A stretch of 64,000 bases of DNA, taken from assembly GCF_025847205.1 (NCBI RefSeq), contig NZ_JAOYTH010000002.1:186001-250000 (forward strand), written 5' to 3'. The translations under genes and the position numbers were made by a program. Position 1 is the first letter of the stretch; every line of letters starts with the position of its first letter. Of this stretch, positions 30,685 through 39,243 are shown piece by piece. The stretch is from Pararhizobium sp. YC-54 (lineage in GTDB: Bacteria; Pseudomonadota; Alphaproteobacteria; Rhizobiales; Rhizobiaceae). Under the pieces are notes generated by a model that saw only the letters and a list, made by a program, of their open reading frames with translations, was not told the DNA's origin and did not search any database.

Positions 30685-31917
30685 ATGTCCCAGATACGCC
30701 CGCTCATCCCTCTTCTCATCACTGCTGGCATTCTGATCGGCGGCAACGGGCTGCAGGGGACCTATATTTCGCTGCGCGCCCTGCAGGAGGGATTTTCGAC
30801 GTCGCTGATCGGCCTTGTCGGTACCGGCTATAATATCGGCTTTGCCATCGGCTGCATCTACGTGACGCGCATCCTGCGCTCGATCGGCCATATCCGGACA
30901 TTTTCGGCGATGGCGGCGATTGCGTCGGCAGCCTCCATCGCCATGGTGCTCCTGATCGATCCGTGGTTCTGGTTCCTGATGCGGCTGATTGCCGGCATCT
31001 GCTTTGCCAGCCTGTTTGCCACCGTCGAAAGCTGGCTGAATGCGCGGGTGACGAATTCCAACCGCGCCCGCACGCTGTCGATCTACCGGCTGGTCGATCT
31101 CGGCTCGGTGACGGCGGCGCAATATCTGATCCCGACGGTCGGCATCGAGGGCTTCCAGCTGTTTGCCATCGTTTCGATGGCGCTCACCTTGTCGCTGGTG
31201 CCGATCTCCTTTGCCGACCGCTCCAGCCCCGGCGCGCCCGAAGCGATCAAGTTCGATATCAAGGCGCTGTGGAATATCTCGCCGCTCGCCACGATCGGCT
31301 GCATCGTCGTCGGGCTGACCAATTCCACCTTCCGTTCGCTCGGGCCGATCTATGCCGAGGGCATCGGCCTGTCGATCACTGCGATTGCCACCTTCATGAG
31401 CGTCGGCATCATCGGCGGCGTGGTGCTGCAATACCCGCTCGGGCTCTATTCCGACCGGCTGGACCGACGGCTGATCATCCTTTTCGCTACCTTCGGCTCG
31501 CTGCTTGCCGGACTCTATCTCGCCTTCTTAGCCGGCAGCGACGAATGGCTGAATATCATCGGGATCTTCATCTTCGGCGCCTTCGCCATGCCGCTCTATT
31601 CGCTCTGCTCGGCCCATGCCAACGACCATGCAGCCGAAGGGCAGCACGCGCTGGTATCGGCCGGCATGCTGTTCTTCTGGTCCTGCGGCGCCATTATCGG
31701 GCCGCTGTTTGCCTCGTTCATGCTGGATATTTTCGGGCCGCAGGCGCTGTTCATCTATACCGCCGCCGTGCTTGCCGCCTTCATGCTCTATACGCTGCAG
31801 CGCATGATGGCCCGAGGTGCTGTGCCTGCCGGCGAGCGCTCGATGCGGTTTCGCAATCTGCTGCGCACCTCCTCGTTCTTCAACAAGCTGGCGGCAAGGC
31901 CCGGGGACAACAAGTAA
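30685..31917 (+). CDS. MFS transporter (YcaD/TsgA-like)
   Basis: A 410-residue major facilitator protein with 12 predicted membrane segments. Motif-A-like sequence lies in the loop after helix 8 (YPLGLYSDRLDRRLII), and FATVESWLNARVTNSNRARTLSIY is typical of the YcaD subgroup. The substrate is unknown. The start is ATG 30685 (MSQIRPLIPLL), placing helix 1 at the N terminus. It is followed after 110 bp by the multicopper oxidase on the same strand. Confidence 0.87.
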   Translation: MSQIRPLIPLLITAGILIGGNGLQGTYISLRALQEGFSTSLIGLVGTGYNIGFAIGCIYVTRILRSIGHIRTFSAMAAIASAASIAMVLLIDPWFWFLMRLIAGICFASLFATVESWLNARVTNSNRARTLSIYRLVDLGSVTAAQYLIPTVGIEGFQLFAIVSMALTLSLVPISFADRSSPGAPEAIKFDIKALWNISPLATIGCIVVGLTNSTFRSLGPIYAEGIGLSITAIATFMSVGIIGGVVLQYPLGLYSDRLDRRLIILFATFGSLLAGLYLAFLAGSDEWLNIIGIFIFGAFAMPLYSLCSAHANDHAAEGQHALVSAGMLFFWSCGAIIGPLFASFMLDIFGPQALFIYTAAVLAAFMLYTLQRMMARGAVPAGERSMRFRNLLRTSSFFNKLAARPGDNK

Positions 31918-32027
31918 GGCGGTTGAAATTCAGACTTGGCGGCTGCGGCAAGATGCGCGCAAATGCCAATTGATGAATACCGCCTTCAAGTTTAAACGGG
32001 AACGTCTCAATCTGCGGAATCCTGCCC

Positions 32028-33425
32028 ATGCCGATCATCAGCCGTCGCACAATCCTGAAAGGATCGGCTGCAGCCGCAGCTTCCTTCGCGATCGGCGGAG
32101 GCCTTGCAGCGCGAAACGGGATTGCGGCACCGCTGCGGCTCAAGGCGCAGTTTACCGAGGCGGCATTGGCCAGCGACGGCATCACCCCGAAAGTCATGAC
32201 TTACGGAACAGGCGAAGCGGCTGCGACCGGCATGCCGCCGGTGATCCGCATGAAGAAGGGCGAGCCCTTTGCCGCCCGGCTGATGAACGCGCTCGACGAG
32301 CCGACCACGATCCACTGGCATGGCCTGCGCATCGTTAACGCCATGGATGGCGTGCCGGAAATGACGCAGCCCTATGTCTATCCCGGCGACGGCTTCGACT
32401 ACACCTTCACGCCGCCGGATGCCGGCACTTTCTGGTATCATCCGCATTGCAACACACTGACCCAGATGGGCCACGGACTGACCGGCGTGATCGTCGTCGA
32501 GGACCCGGCCGATCCTGTCTTCGACGCCGAGATCGTGCTGAACCTGCGCGACTGGCGGCTTGGCACCGGCGGCGCCTTCATCGCACCGTTCAAGCCGCGC
32601 GATGCGGCGCGCGGCGGCACCTACGGCACGGTCCGCACCACCAACTGGCAGCAGCAGCCGAGCTACGACGCGCCGGCCGGCGGTCTCGTCCGCATCCGGA
32701 TGGCCGCCACCGACGTGACGCGGATCTATTCGCTCGCGGCTGAAGGGGCGCCTGCGGTGGTGATCGCACTCGACGGCAATCCGGTCGATGCGCCCTACCC
32801 GCTCGATCTTCTGGATTTCGGCCCCGGCCAGCGCGTCGAATTGATTGTGCGCATGCCGGACCAGGAAGGCACCGAGGTCAAGCTCGGCAACGTACGTGGC
32901 TCAAGTCCCTTCACGATTGCAACATTGCGCGCGACCGGCGCCTCGCTGAAGCGCGATATCCGCGAGGTGAAGCCGCTGCCGGCCAATCCGGTTGCCGAGG
33001 TCGATCTTTCGACAGCTAAGCGTATTCCGCTCGATTTTACCGCAACGGCCGAGCATGCGCCCGTTCCCAGCATCTGCGGCACGATCGGCTATACGTTCTG
33101 GGCGATCAACAAGGTGCCATGGCAGGGCGATACGCCCGATCCGGGAGCGCCGGTTTCCGAGCTGAAGCTCGGCAAGAGCTATGTGCTGCAGGTCAGGAAC
33201 CGCACGCCGCATGCGCACCCGATCCACCTCCATGGCTTAAGCTTCCGCATCCTCAATTCCAACAAGCGGACCATCCTGCCGCCGCCGACCGACACCATCC
33301 TGCTTTTGCCGGACGAACAGGCCGAACTCGGTCTCGTCGCCGACAACCCCGGCGACTGGCTGCTCCATTGCCATATCATCGAGCACCAGAAGACGGGAAT
33401 GTCGGGATATTTCCGCATCGTTTGA
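32028..33425 (+). CDS. Tat-exported multicopper oxidase
   Basis: A 465-residue periplasmic laccase-type oxidase. The twin-arginine signal SRRTILKGSAAAAASFAIGGG starts at residue 5. All four copper clusters are present: HWHG (near residue 100), HPHC (near 143), HPIHLHG (near 404) and HCHIIEHQKTGM near the C terminus, whose Cys and Met are the type 1 copper ligands. It lacks the Met-rich loop of CueO. It may oxidise Cu(I) or phenolics; no copper regulator is nearby. Confidence 0.94.
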   Translation: MPIISRRTILKGSAAAAASFAIGGGLAARNGIAAPLRLKAQFTEAALASDGITPKVMTYGTGEAAATGMPPVIRMKKGEPFAARLMNALDEPTTIHWHGLRIVNAMDGVPEMTQPYVYPGDGFDYTFTPPDAGTFWYHPHCNTLTQMGHGLTGVIVVEDPADPVFDAEIVLNLRDWRLGTGGAFIAPFKPRDAARGGTYGTVRTTNWQQQPSYDAPAGGLVRIRMAATDVTRIYSLAAEGAPAVVIALDGNPVDAPYPLDLLDFGPGQRVELIVRMPDQEGTEVKLGNVRGSSPFTIATLRATGASLKRDIREVKPLPANPVAEVDLSTAKRIPLDFTATAEHAPVPSICGTIGYTFWAINKVPWQGDTPDPGAPVSELKLGKSYVLQVRNRTPHAHPIHLHGLSFRILNSNKRTILPPPTDTILLLPDEQAELGLVADNPGDWLLHCHIIEHQKTGMSGYFRIV

Positions 33426-33511
33426 GCTTTTTTCATTGTGACACCCGGCGCGAAGAGATACATCGGGTGAGTTTTTAACGGCCGCATTTCCGCCACAGTG
33501 ATTGAAGTTTG

Positions 33512-34657
33512 ATGATAGAGACAACCGCCGAACTTGCCGCCGCCTGCGAAACGCTGGCCAGCGGGCAGTACCTGACGATCGATACGGAATTTCTCCGTGA
33601 GACGACCTTCTGGCCGCAGCTCTGCCTGATCCAGATGGCCGGGCCGGACATTGCCGTCATCGTCGATCCGATGGCAAAGGACATCGACCTTGCGCCGTTT
33701 TTCGAACTGATGGCCAATACCGATGTCGTCAAGGTGTTCCATGCGGCGCGCCAGGATATCGAAATCATCTACAATCTCGGCAAGCTGATCCCGCATCCGA
33801 TCTTCGACACGCAGGTTGCTGCCATGGTCTGCGGCTTCGGCGACAGCGTCTCCTATGACCAGCTCGTCAGCCGCATCAAGAACGTCCATATCGACAAGTC
33901 CTCGCGCTTCACCGACTGGAGCCGGCGGCCGCTGTCGGAAAAGCAGCTCGATTATGCGCTGGCCGACGTCACCCATCTGCGCGATGTCTACCTGCACCTG
34001 AAGGCCGAGCTTGAGCGCGAAGGCCGCTCGCTGTGGCTGACCGAGGAAATGGCCATCCTCGAAGCCAAGGAAACCTACGACATTCATCCGGATGACGCCT
34101 GGCAGCGCTTGAAGATGCGGCTGAAAAAGCCGGTGGAACTCGCCGTCCTGCAGAAAGTGGCCGCCTGGCGCGAGCGCGAAGCCCGCAGCCGCAACGTCCC
34201 GCGCGGCCGCATCATCAAGGATGACGGCCTCTACGAGATCGCCCAGCAGCAGCCGAAGGACATGGAAGCCCTCTCGCGCCTGCGCACCATCCCCAAGGGC
34301 TGGGAGCGCTCCGCTGCCGGTACCGCAATCATCGAGGCGGTCAACGCAGCGCTCGAATTGCCAAAATCCGAGATGCCGAAGCTGCCGCGGCAGAGCCAGG
34401 CACAGGAAGGCGCCCAGGCCGCCAGCGAAATGCTCAAGGTTCTGCTCAAGCTGATCGCCGAAAAACAGGGTGTCGCCGCCAAGATCATCGCCAATAGCGA
34501 GGATCTCGACCGGATCGCCTCGGAAGGCCCCAACGCCGATGTCGGCGCCTTGAAGGGCTGGCGGCGCGAGCTGTTCGGCGACACCGCCCTGAAGCTGATC
34601 AACGGCGAAGTCGCCTTGCGTTTCGTCGATCGCAAGATCGAGGCCGTGGAGCTTTGA
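33512..34657 (+). CDS. rnd: Ribonuclease D
   Basis: A 3'-5' exoribonuclease that trims tRNA and other small RNA ends. The 381 residues have the DEDD catalytic set: Asp and Glu in LTIDTEFLRE, Asp in HAARQDIEI, and Tyr/Asp in LDYALADVTHLRDVY. A C-terminal HRDC domain begins near EAKETYDIHPDDAWQRLKM. ATG 33512 is preferred over TTG 33509. It stands alone, 86 bp after the oxidase. Confidence 0.94.
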   Translation: MIETTAELAAACETLASGQYLTIDTEFLRETTFWPQLCLIQMAGPDIAVIVDPMAKDIDLAPFFELMANTDVVKVFHAARQDIEIIYNLGKLIPHPIFDTQVAAMVCGFGDSVSYDQLVSRIKNVHIDKSSRFTDWSRRPLSEKQLDYALADVTHLRDVYLHLKAELEREGRSLWLTEEMAILEAKETYDIHPDDAWQRLKMRLKKPVELAVLQKVAAWREREARSRNVPRGRIIKDDGLYEIAQQQPKDMEALSRLRTIPKGWERSAAGTAIIEAVNAALELPKSEMPKLPRQSQAQEGAQAASEMLKVLLKLIAEKQGVAAKIIANSEDLDRIASEGPNADVGALKGWRRELFGDTALKLINGEVALRFVDRKIEAVEL

Positions 34658-34662
34658 GACAC

Positions 34663-34696
34663 ATCATCAAGGGTGCATCTTCGCGCCCTTGATGAT
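34663..34696. terminator. Hairpin just after rnd
   Basis: A perfect 11-bp inverted repeat, ATCATCAAGGG/CCCTTGATGAT with a 12-nt loop, starts 6 bp past the rnd stop. There is no clear T-run, so termination is possible but unproven. It overlaps the 3' end of the small minus-strand ORF. Confidence 0.5.
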
Positions 34697-34864
34697 CTTG
34701 TCAGTGATCTTCTTGCCGGCATGAAGCGCAATGCCGACAACCTTGGCATTGTCGGGCCCGAACCTTGCAAACACCGCGCGGTTTGCCGCATCGTGGCCGG
34801 TCGAAAACATCTCTTCGACAGAGCTGGGTGAGCTTGTGTGGCCGGACTTAAGAGATGTGCCCAC
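34667..34864 (-). CDS. Possible small protein, unknown
   Basis: An open frame of 65 codons from GTG 34864, or 47 codons from ATG 34810 (MFSTGHDAANRA). Codons of the second half show the GC-ending bias of real genes, and the sequence is compositionally ordinary (AVFARFGPDNAKVVGIALHAGKKITDKIIKG). There is no convincing ribosome site, and its last codons form the hairpin at 34663. I do not recognise a family. It could equally be chance antisense coding. Confidence 0.3.
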   Translation of the reverse strand: MGTSLKSGHTSSPSSVEEMFSTGHDAANRAVFARFGPDNAKVVGIALHAGKKITDKIIKGAKMHP

Positions 34865-34944
34865 AAACCGTTACACGAAATCGCTTGACCCGCCCCGCCC
34901 AAGGACAACAATGCTTGCGAGCACCGGGGGAACGGAGCTGATTC

Positions 34945-36012
34945 ATGAGAGAAATATCCGCAACGGAGAACTGGCTGCTGATCACGCTCGGCATGGCGCT
35001 CAGCGGCGTGATTTACGGCCTTGTGGCCTACCCCGGCGAGCCGATGATCATCGGTGCGGTCTTCGCGGTTTTCATGGGCGTGCCAATGATTGCCTTCGAA
35101 CGGCGGGTCCTGTTGCGGCCGCTTTACCGGCGCATCGAGCGGCTTCCGACCGTTGTCTTCATTGTCGCGGCGCTTGTCATCTACGAGATATTGATGAGCG
35201 TCGGCTATGCGCTGGCGACCGTGCTGATGAGGGCGCTGGGGTTCATCCCGCCGAGGCCGCTGGCCGAGGCCATCGTCATGCCGTTCAACGTGTTTGTCTA
35301 TGCACTCGCCGTCTGCGCCCTGATCGTCTTCATCCTGCGCGTGCGCGACCTTCTCGGCCGTGACGTTTTCACCAGCATGCTGATCAGCCGCTATCGCCGG
35401 CCGGTGAAGGAGGAGCGTGTCTTCCTGTTCATCGATCTCGCCGATTCGACATCCTTTGCCGAAAAACATGGCGACCTGCGTGCGCAGGAGTTTCTCAAAG
35501 CCCTGTTTGCGACCTTCGCAGAACCGGTCCGCCGTTACAAAGGCGCGATCGACGACTATGTCGGTGATGCCGCAATCGTTACCTGGCCGCTGGAAAGGGG
35601 CGTCAAGTTTGCACGCTGCGTTCGCTGCATCTTCGATATCCTCGATGACATCGAAGCCAACGCGGCCACGTGGCGCAAGAATTTCGGCCAGGTCCCCCGG
35701 CTGCGGGCCGCCCTTCATGGCGGTTTCATCATCACCGCGGAAATCGGCGTCGATCATCACAAGATTGCCTATTTCGGCGATACCGTGAACACCACCGCAA
35801 GGCTGGAATCGCTGTGCAAGACGCTCAACCGGTCCGTGTTGATTTCCACGGAACTGGCCCAGCGCATCAGGTTTCCAGGCACGGTCGCGACCGAGGACCT
35901 GGGCATCCATGCCGTCAAGGGGCGCGGCCAGACGCTCGGCGTCATGGCGTTGAAACAGCAGGAAAAACTCGAAATGGCGCCGGCGTTCGACCTGCGTATT
36001 CCCGCCGAATAG
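34945..36012 (+). CDS. Membrane-anchored class III nucleotide cyclase
   Basis: A 355-residue cyclase with an N-terminal membrane domain of four hydrophobic segments (up to about residue 145) and a C-terminal catalytic domain. The first metal site is in FLFIDLADSTSFAEKHGD, the second in DDYVGDAAIVTW, and the Asn/Arg pair in YFGDTVNTTARLESLCK. It resembles the membrane-bound adenylate cyclases of rhizobia. The substrate-specifying Lys/Asp pair is not clear to me, so cAMP is likely rather than proven. The start ATG has no strong Shine-Dalgarno. Confidence 0.88.
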   Translation: MREISATENWLLITLGMALSGVIYGLVAYPGEPMIIGAVFAVFMGVPMIAFERRVLLRPLYRRIERLPTVVFIVAALVIYEILMSVGYALATVLMRALGFIPPRPLAEAIVMPFNVFVYALAVCALIVFILRVRDLLGRDVFTSMLISRYRRPVKEERVFLFIDLADSTSFAEKHGDLRAQEFLKALFATFAEPVRRYKGAIDDYVGDAAIVTWPLERGVKFARCVRCIFDILDDIEANAATWRKNFGQVPRLRAALHGGFIITAEIGVDHHKIAYFGDTVNTTARLESLCKTLNRSVLISTELAQRIRFPGTVATEDLGIHAVKGRGQTLGVMALKQQEKLEMAPAFDLRIPAE

Positions 36013-36077
36013 ACGGCCTGCCTCCCTACCGTCATCAAAGCTTCATCCAGGCGTCAATTCGCCGACATCAATGCCCT

Positions 36078-36186
36078 GCTACTGCATAAATTCCTTAAAT
36101 CGGAATCGATTTAAGGAAAAATTATGCAGCAGATTTAAAGCGCTACAGCGACCTTTGCGCGTCATGAATGACGCGCGGCGCTGCAG
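36078..36186 (+). repeat. Mosaic double-hairpin repeat, copy 2
   Basis: The same element as 12519-12630, in the opposite orientation. The first palindrome (36081-36130) pairs CTGCATAA with TTATGCAG and TTCCTTAAAT with ATTTAAGGAA. The second (36142-36186) has CTACAGCGACCTTTGCGCGTCAT and a degenerate second arm ATGACGCGCGGCGCTGCAG. Compared with copy 1, the first palindrome carries compensatory changes on both arms, while the second has lost its perfect symmetry. It lies 38 bp before the esterase gene, so it can be part of that gene's leader. Confidence 0.85.
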
Positions 36187-36223
36187 GCGGAACGTCTCGT
36201 TTCAACCGCTCAATGGGGACATG

Positions 36224-37582
36224 ATGAAAAACGCTCTTTTCGCTTCCGTGGCATTCAGCCTTCTGATGACATCCGCCGCTCTTGCCGAAGACACGGTCTT
36301 CCCGGCCAAGCTTGCCGCCCATGCCATCCTGCCGGCCCACACGATCATCGCAGCGCCCGCTGACGCGGCCGATTACCTGAAGACCTCCGGCAAGTTCACG
36401 ACCCCGGACCGCAAGCGCACCGAAGCGCTCGGCACCGTTCCCGGCAAGGATGGCGTGCGCCTCACCGGCCTGTCGCTGCCGTTCGACGGCCAGCCGATAC
36501 AGGGCTTTTCCGGCATTAAGACAATGGCAGACGGCACCTTCTGGAGCATGTCGGACAACGGCTTCGGCTCGAAGCTGAACTCGTCGGACACGATGCTGAT
36601 GCTGCACAACATCAAGATCGACTGGGATGGCGGCAAGGTCGAGCCGTTGAAGACGCTGTTCCTTTCCGATCCCGACAAGAAGGCCCCCTTCCCGATCGTC
36701 ATGGAGGGTGCGGCCAAGCGTTACCTGACCGGCGCTGATTTCGACGTCGAATCCATCCAGCCCGTCGCCGACGGTTTCTGGGTCGGCGAGGAATTCGGCC
36801 CGTACATCCTGAAATTCGACCTTGACGGCAATCTGACCGACGTCATCGCCACCACCGTCAACGGCAAGCCGGTGATGTCGCCCGACAATCCGACGCTCGC
36901 CGTGCAGGCCGATCCGTCAAAGCCGATGCCGGCGCTCAACGTCAAGCGATCCGGCGGCTACGAAGGTCTTGCCCTGTCGAAGGACGGCACCAAGCTTTAT
37001 GGCCTGCTCGAAGGCCCGCTCTGGACCGACGCCGAAACCGTCGAACAGGCCGAAGGCCGCCCGGCCCTGCGCATCATCGAACTCGATGTCGCATCGAAGG
37101 CCTGGACCGGCCGCAGCTGGCTCTATCCGCTCGCTGAAGGCGGCGAAGCGATCGGCGATTTCAACATGCTGGACGACAAGACCGCTCTGGTGATCGAGCG
37201 CGACAACGGTGCAGGCACGGTCGACAAGGCCTGCGCCAGCCCGAAGGAAGCCAAGCCGGATTGCTTTGCTGTCGGCTCCAAGGTCAAGCGCGTCTACAAG
37301 ATCGAGTTGACCGACGACAATGCCGGCAAGGCCGTGCGCAAGATCGGCTATATCGATCTCCTGAAGATCGCCGATCCGGACAACAGGAAGCGCCAGGGCG
37401 GCGGCGAAGGCTTTTACGACATGCCGTTCGTCACCATCGAGAACGTCGATCGCATCGATGACACCCACATCATCGTCGGCAACGACAACAACCTGCCGTT
37501 TTCGGCAGGCCGTTCGCTCGACAAGGCCGACGACAACGAATTCGTCCTGCTCGAAGTTGGCGAATTCCTGAACGCCAAGTAA
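36224..37582 (+). CDS. Secreted esterase-like phytase family protein
   Basis: A 452-residue exported protein with signal peptide MKNALFASVAFSLLMTSAALA-ED. The body matches the esterase-like activity of phytase family: GFSGIKTMADGTFWSMSDNGFGSKLNSSD, DFDVESIQPVADGFWVGEEFGPYIL and YEGLALSKDGTKLYGLLEGPL are its conserved blade-like blocks, suggesting a beta-propeller. A phosphatase or phytase-like role outside the cytoplasm is likely but not shown. Tandem ATGs at 36221 and 36224 share GGGGAC; the second has better spacing. Confidence 0.85.
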   Translation: MKNALFASVAFSLLMTSAALAEDTVFPAKLAAHAILPAHTIIAAPADAADYLKTSGKFTTPDRKRTEALGTVPGKDGVRLTGLSLPFDGQPIQGFSGIKTMADGTFWSMSDNGFGSKLNSSDTMLMLHNIKIDWDGGKVEPLKTLFLSDPDKKAPFPIVMEGAAKRYLTGADFDVESIQPVADGFWVGEEFGPYILKFDLDGNLTDVIATTVNGKPVMSPDNPTLAVQADPSKPMPALNVKRSGGYEGLALSKDGTKLYGLLEGPLWTDAETVEQAEGRPALRIIELDVASKAWTGRSWLYPLAEGGEAIGDFNMLDDKTALVIERDNGAGTVDKACASPKEAKPDCFAVGSKVKRVYKIELTDDNAGKAVRKIGYIDLLKIADPDNRKRQGGGEGFYDMPFVTIENVDRIDDTHIIVGNDNNLPFSAGRSLDKADDNEFVLLEVGEFLNAK

Positions 37583-37613
37583 ATCACTGTAAAAGTAAGT
37601 CACTGCAAACGAC

Positions 37614-37644
37614 GAAGACCCCGCAACCGGGTTGTGGGGTCTTC
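37614..37644 (+). terminator. Intrinsic terminator of the esterase gene
   Basis: GAAGACCCCGCAAC and GTTGTGGGGTCTTC arms (one G-U pair) around a 3-nt loop, with TTTTT at 37651 a few bases downstream. Confidence 0.85.
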
Positions 37645-37711
37645 GCTGCATTTTTGAACCGATGCTGGCGTGACCGGGCGCTTTTGCCGTCGCGCCCAAG
37701 TCATCTGCTGA

Positions 37712-39232
37712 CTACTCGAACCGGAACCTAATCCGCTTGCCCGTCAGCTTGGCAAGCTGCTGCAAACGGCCGTCGAGCCGTTCGCCGGCGAACTCCGAAT
37801 AGGCGGATGGAACGACGAATTCGAGATCGAAGTCGGCGGCCGTCGATGGCCGGATATCGAGATTGCGCACGACGCCGGGCATCGAGGCCGACAAGAGATA
37901 GACGACCCTCAAGAGACCGCCGAGAAGCTTGGCCAGTTCCAAGAGGCGTGGCGTCGCGATGGCAGCGAGCGGCTCGGTGGCGCCGTCGTCGTTCAGGCCC
38001 TCGAAACGGTAATAGTTGGCAAGGGCGATATAGGCGCGGCCGGCATGGGTGATGCCGGAGAAAGTGCTGTGGGCGATGATGTTGAGCGCCTGCAGGCCAC
38101 GATAATCCGGATGGGCGCGCCAGCTGATATCGGCGAGCAGACAGGCCGCCTGGCGGTAGCGTCCCTCTTCCTCGGTTTCCGTGATGCCGAAATGCGGCAC
38201 CATCTTGCCGCTCCAGTCGGCAAGCTCGCGGGCATGCTCGGGCGAGCGGGCGCGCAGGATGGCGATTTCACGCGCCGCGGCGAGCAGCGGATCCTGAGCG
38301 CGCACAGTGTCAGACAGCAGCGAATAGAGATAACCTTCGCGAACGCCGAGCGCCGAAAACGAAATCACCGCCGGCTTCATCTGGGCGATGACTTCCTGCA
38401 TGGCAACGGCCCCGAACGGCAGGAGCGCACGGCGGCTTTTCGAAATGTGAGCGTAAGCCGGCGACTTGACATCCTTGGGCTCGATCACCTCCGGCAGGAA
38501 GGCCATGGCTTCCTCGAAGGAGATTTCGTAGCCCTGCATCATGTGCAGCGGATAGTTGCGCAATTCCATATGCAGCTTGGCGATCGAGCGCCAGGTGCCC
38601 CCGACCGCGTAGAAGGTGCGGCCGCTGACATTCTGCAGGACCTGCGCGCCCTTCATATAGCGGCGCACATGGCTGCGGGCCTTGACGATCGATCCCTCGG
38701 CATGTTCCGACAGGCGGATACCGCCAAGCGGCAGGGTGATGCCCCGGCCGATCTTGCTGCCGGCGACATCAACAAGTTCCAGCGAACCGCCGCCAAGGTC
38801 GCCGACGACGCCATCGGGATCGTGATAACCGCTGATGATGCCGAGCGCGGAGAAATAGGCCTCCTCCTCGCCGGTCAGCACGCGAACTTTCTGGCCGAGG
38901 ATAATTTCGGCCCTGCGGATGAAATCGGGGCCGTTGGAAGCGTCGCGCGCAGCCGCCGTCGCCAGCACGAAAACCGTGGAGGCGCGCGCCTGCGTTGACA
39001 GCGCCCGGAACCGGTGCAGCGCTTTGAGCGCCCGCTCGACGCTCTCGGCGTCCATCCGGCCGGTCGCATCGATGCCCTTGCCGAGGCCGCACATGACTTT
39101 TTCATTGAACAGAACGGCCGGCGACCGGCTCAGCCCCTCATAGATCACCAGTCGAATCGAGTTCGACCCAATATCCACGACGGAGACCGGGGCAATTCCA
39201 GGCAAACGCCCCTGGGCTTCAGACTCTACCAT
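37712..39232 (-). CDS. ppx: Exopolyphosphatase (Ppx/GppA family)
   Basis: Hydrolyses polyphosphate ends and/or pppGpp. The 506 residues show the ASKHA-fold phosphate loops VVDIGSNSIRLVIYE and VVGDLGGGSLELVDV, with TGEEEAYFSALG between them. The C-terminal HD-like helical region carries AHPDYRGLQALN and AHSTFSGITHAGRAYIALA. ATG 39232 lies 11 bp after ppk. The pair ppk-ppx makes and breaks polyphosphate from one transcript. Confidence 0.94.
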   Translation of the reverse strand: MVESEAQGRLPGIAPVSVVDIGSNSIRLVIYEGLSRSPAVLFNEKVMCGLGKGIDATGRMDAESVERALKALHRFRALSTQARASTVFVLATAAARDASNGPDFIRRAEIILGQKVRVLTGEEEAYFSALGIISGYHDPDGVVGDLGGGSLELVDVAGSKIGRGITLPLGGIRLSEHAEGSIVKARSHVRRYMKGAQVLQNVSGRTFYAVGGTWRSIAKLHMELRNYPLHMMQGYEISFEEAMAFLPEVIEPKDVKSPAYAHISKSRRALLPFGAVAMQEVIAQMKPAVISFSALGVREGYLYSLLSDTVRAQDPLLAAAREIAILRARSPEHARELADWSGKMVPHFGITETEEEGRYRQAACLLADISWRAHPDYRGLQALNIIAHSTFSGITHAGRAYIALANYYRFEGLNDDGATEPLAAIATPRLLELAKLLGGLLRVVYLLSASMPGVVRNLDIRPSTAADFDLEFVVPSAYSEFAGERLDGRLQQLAKLTGKRIRFRFE

Positions 39233-39243
39233 GCAATTCCAGT

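Noticed and set aside
34231..35910. A 559-codon minus-strand open frame
   Set aside because: Antisense to rnd and the membrane cyclase, both of which have clear catalytic motifs.
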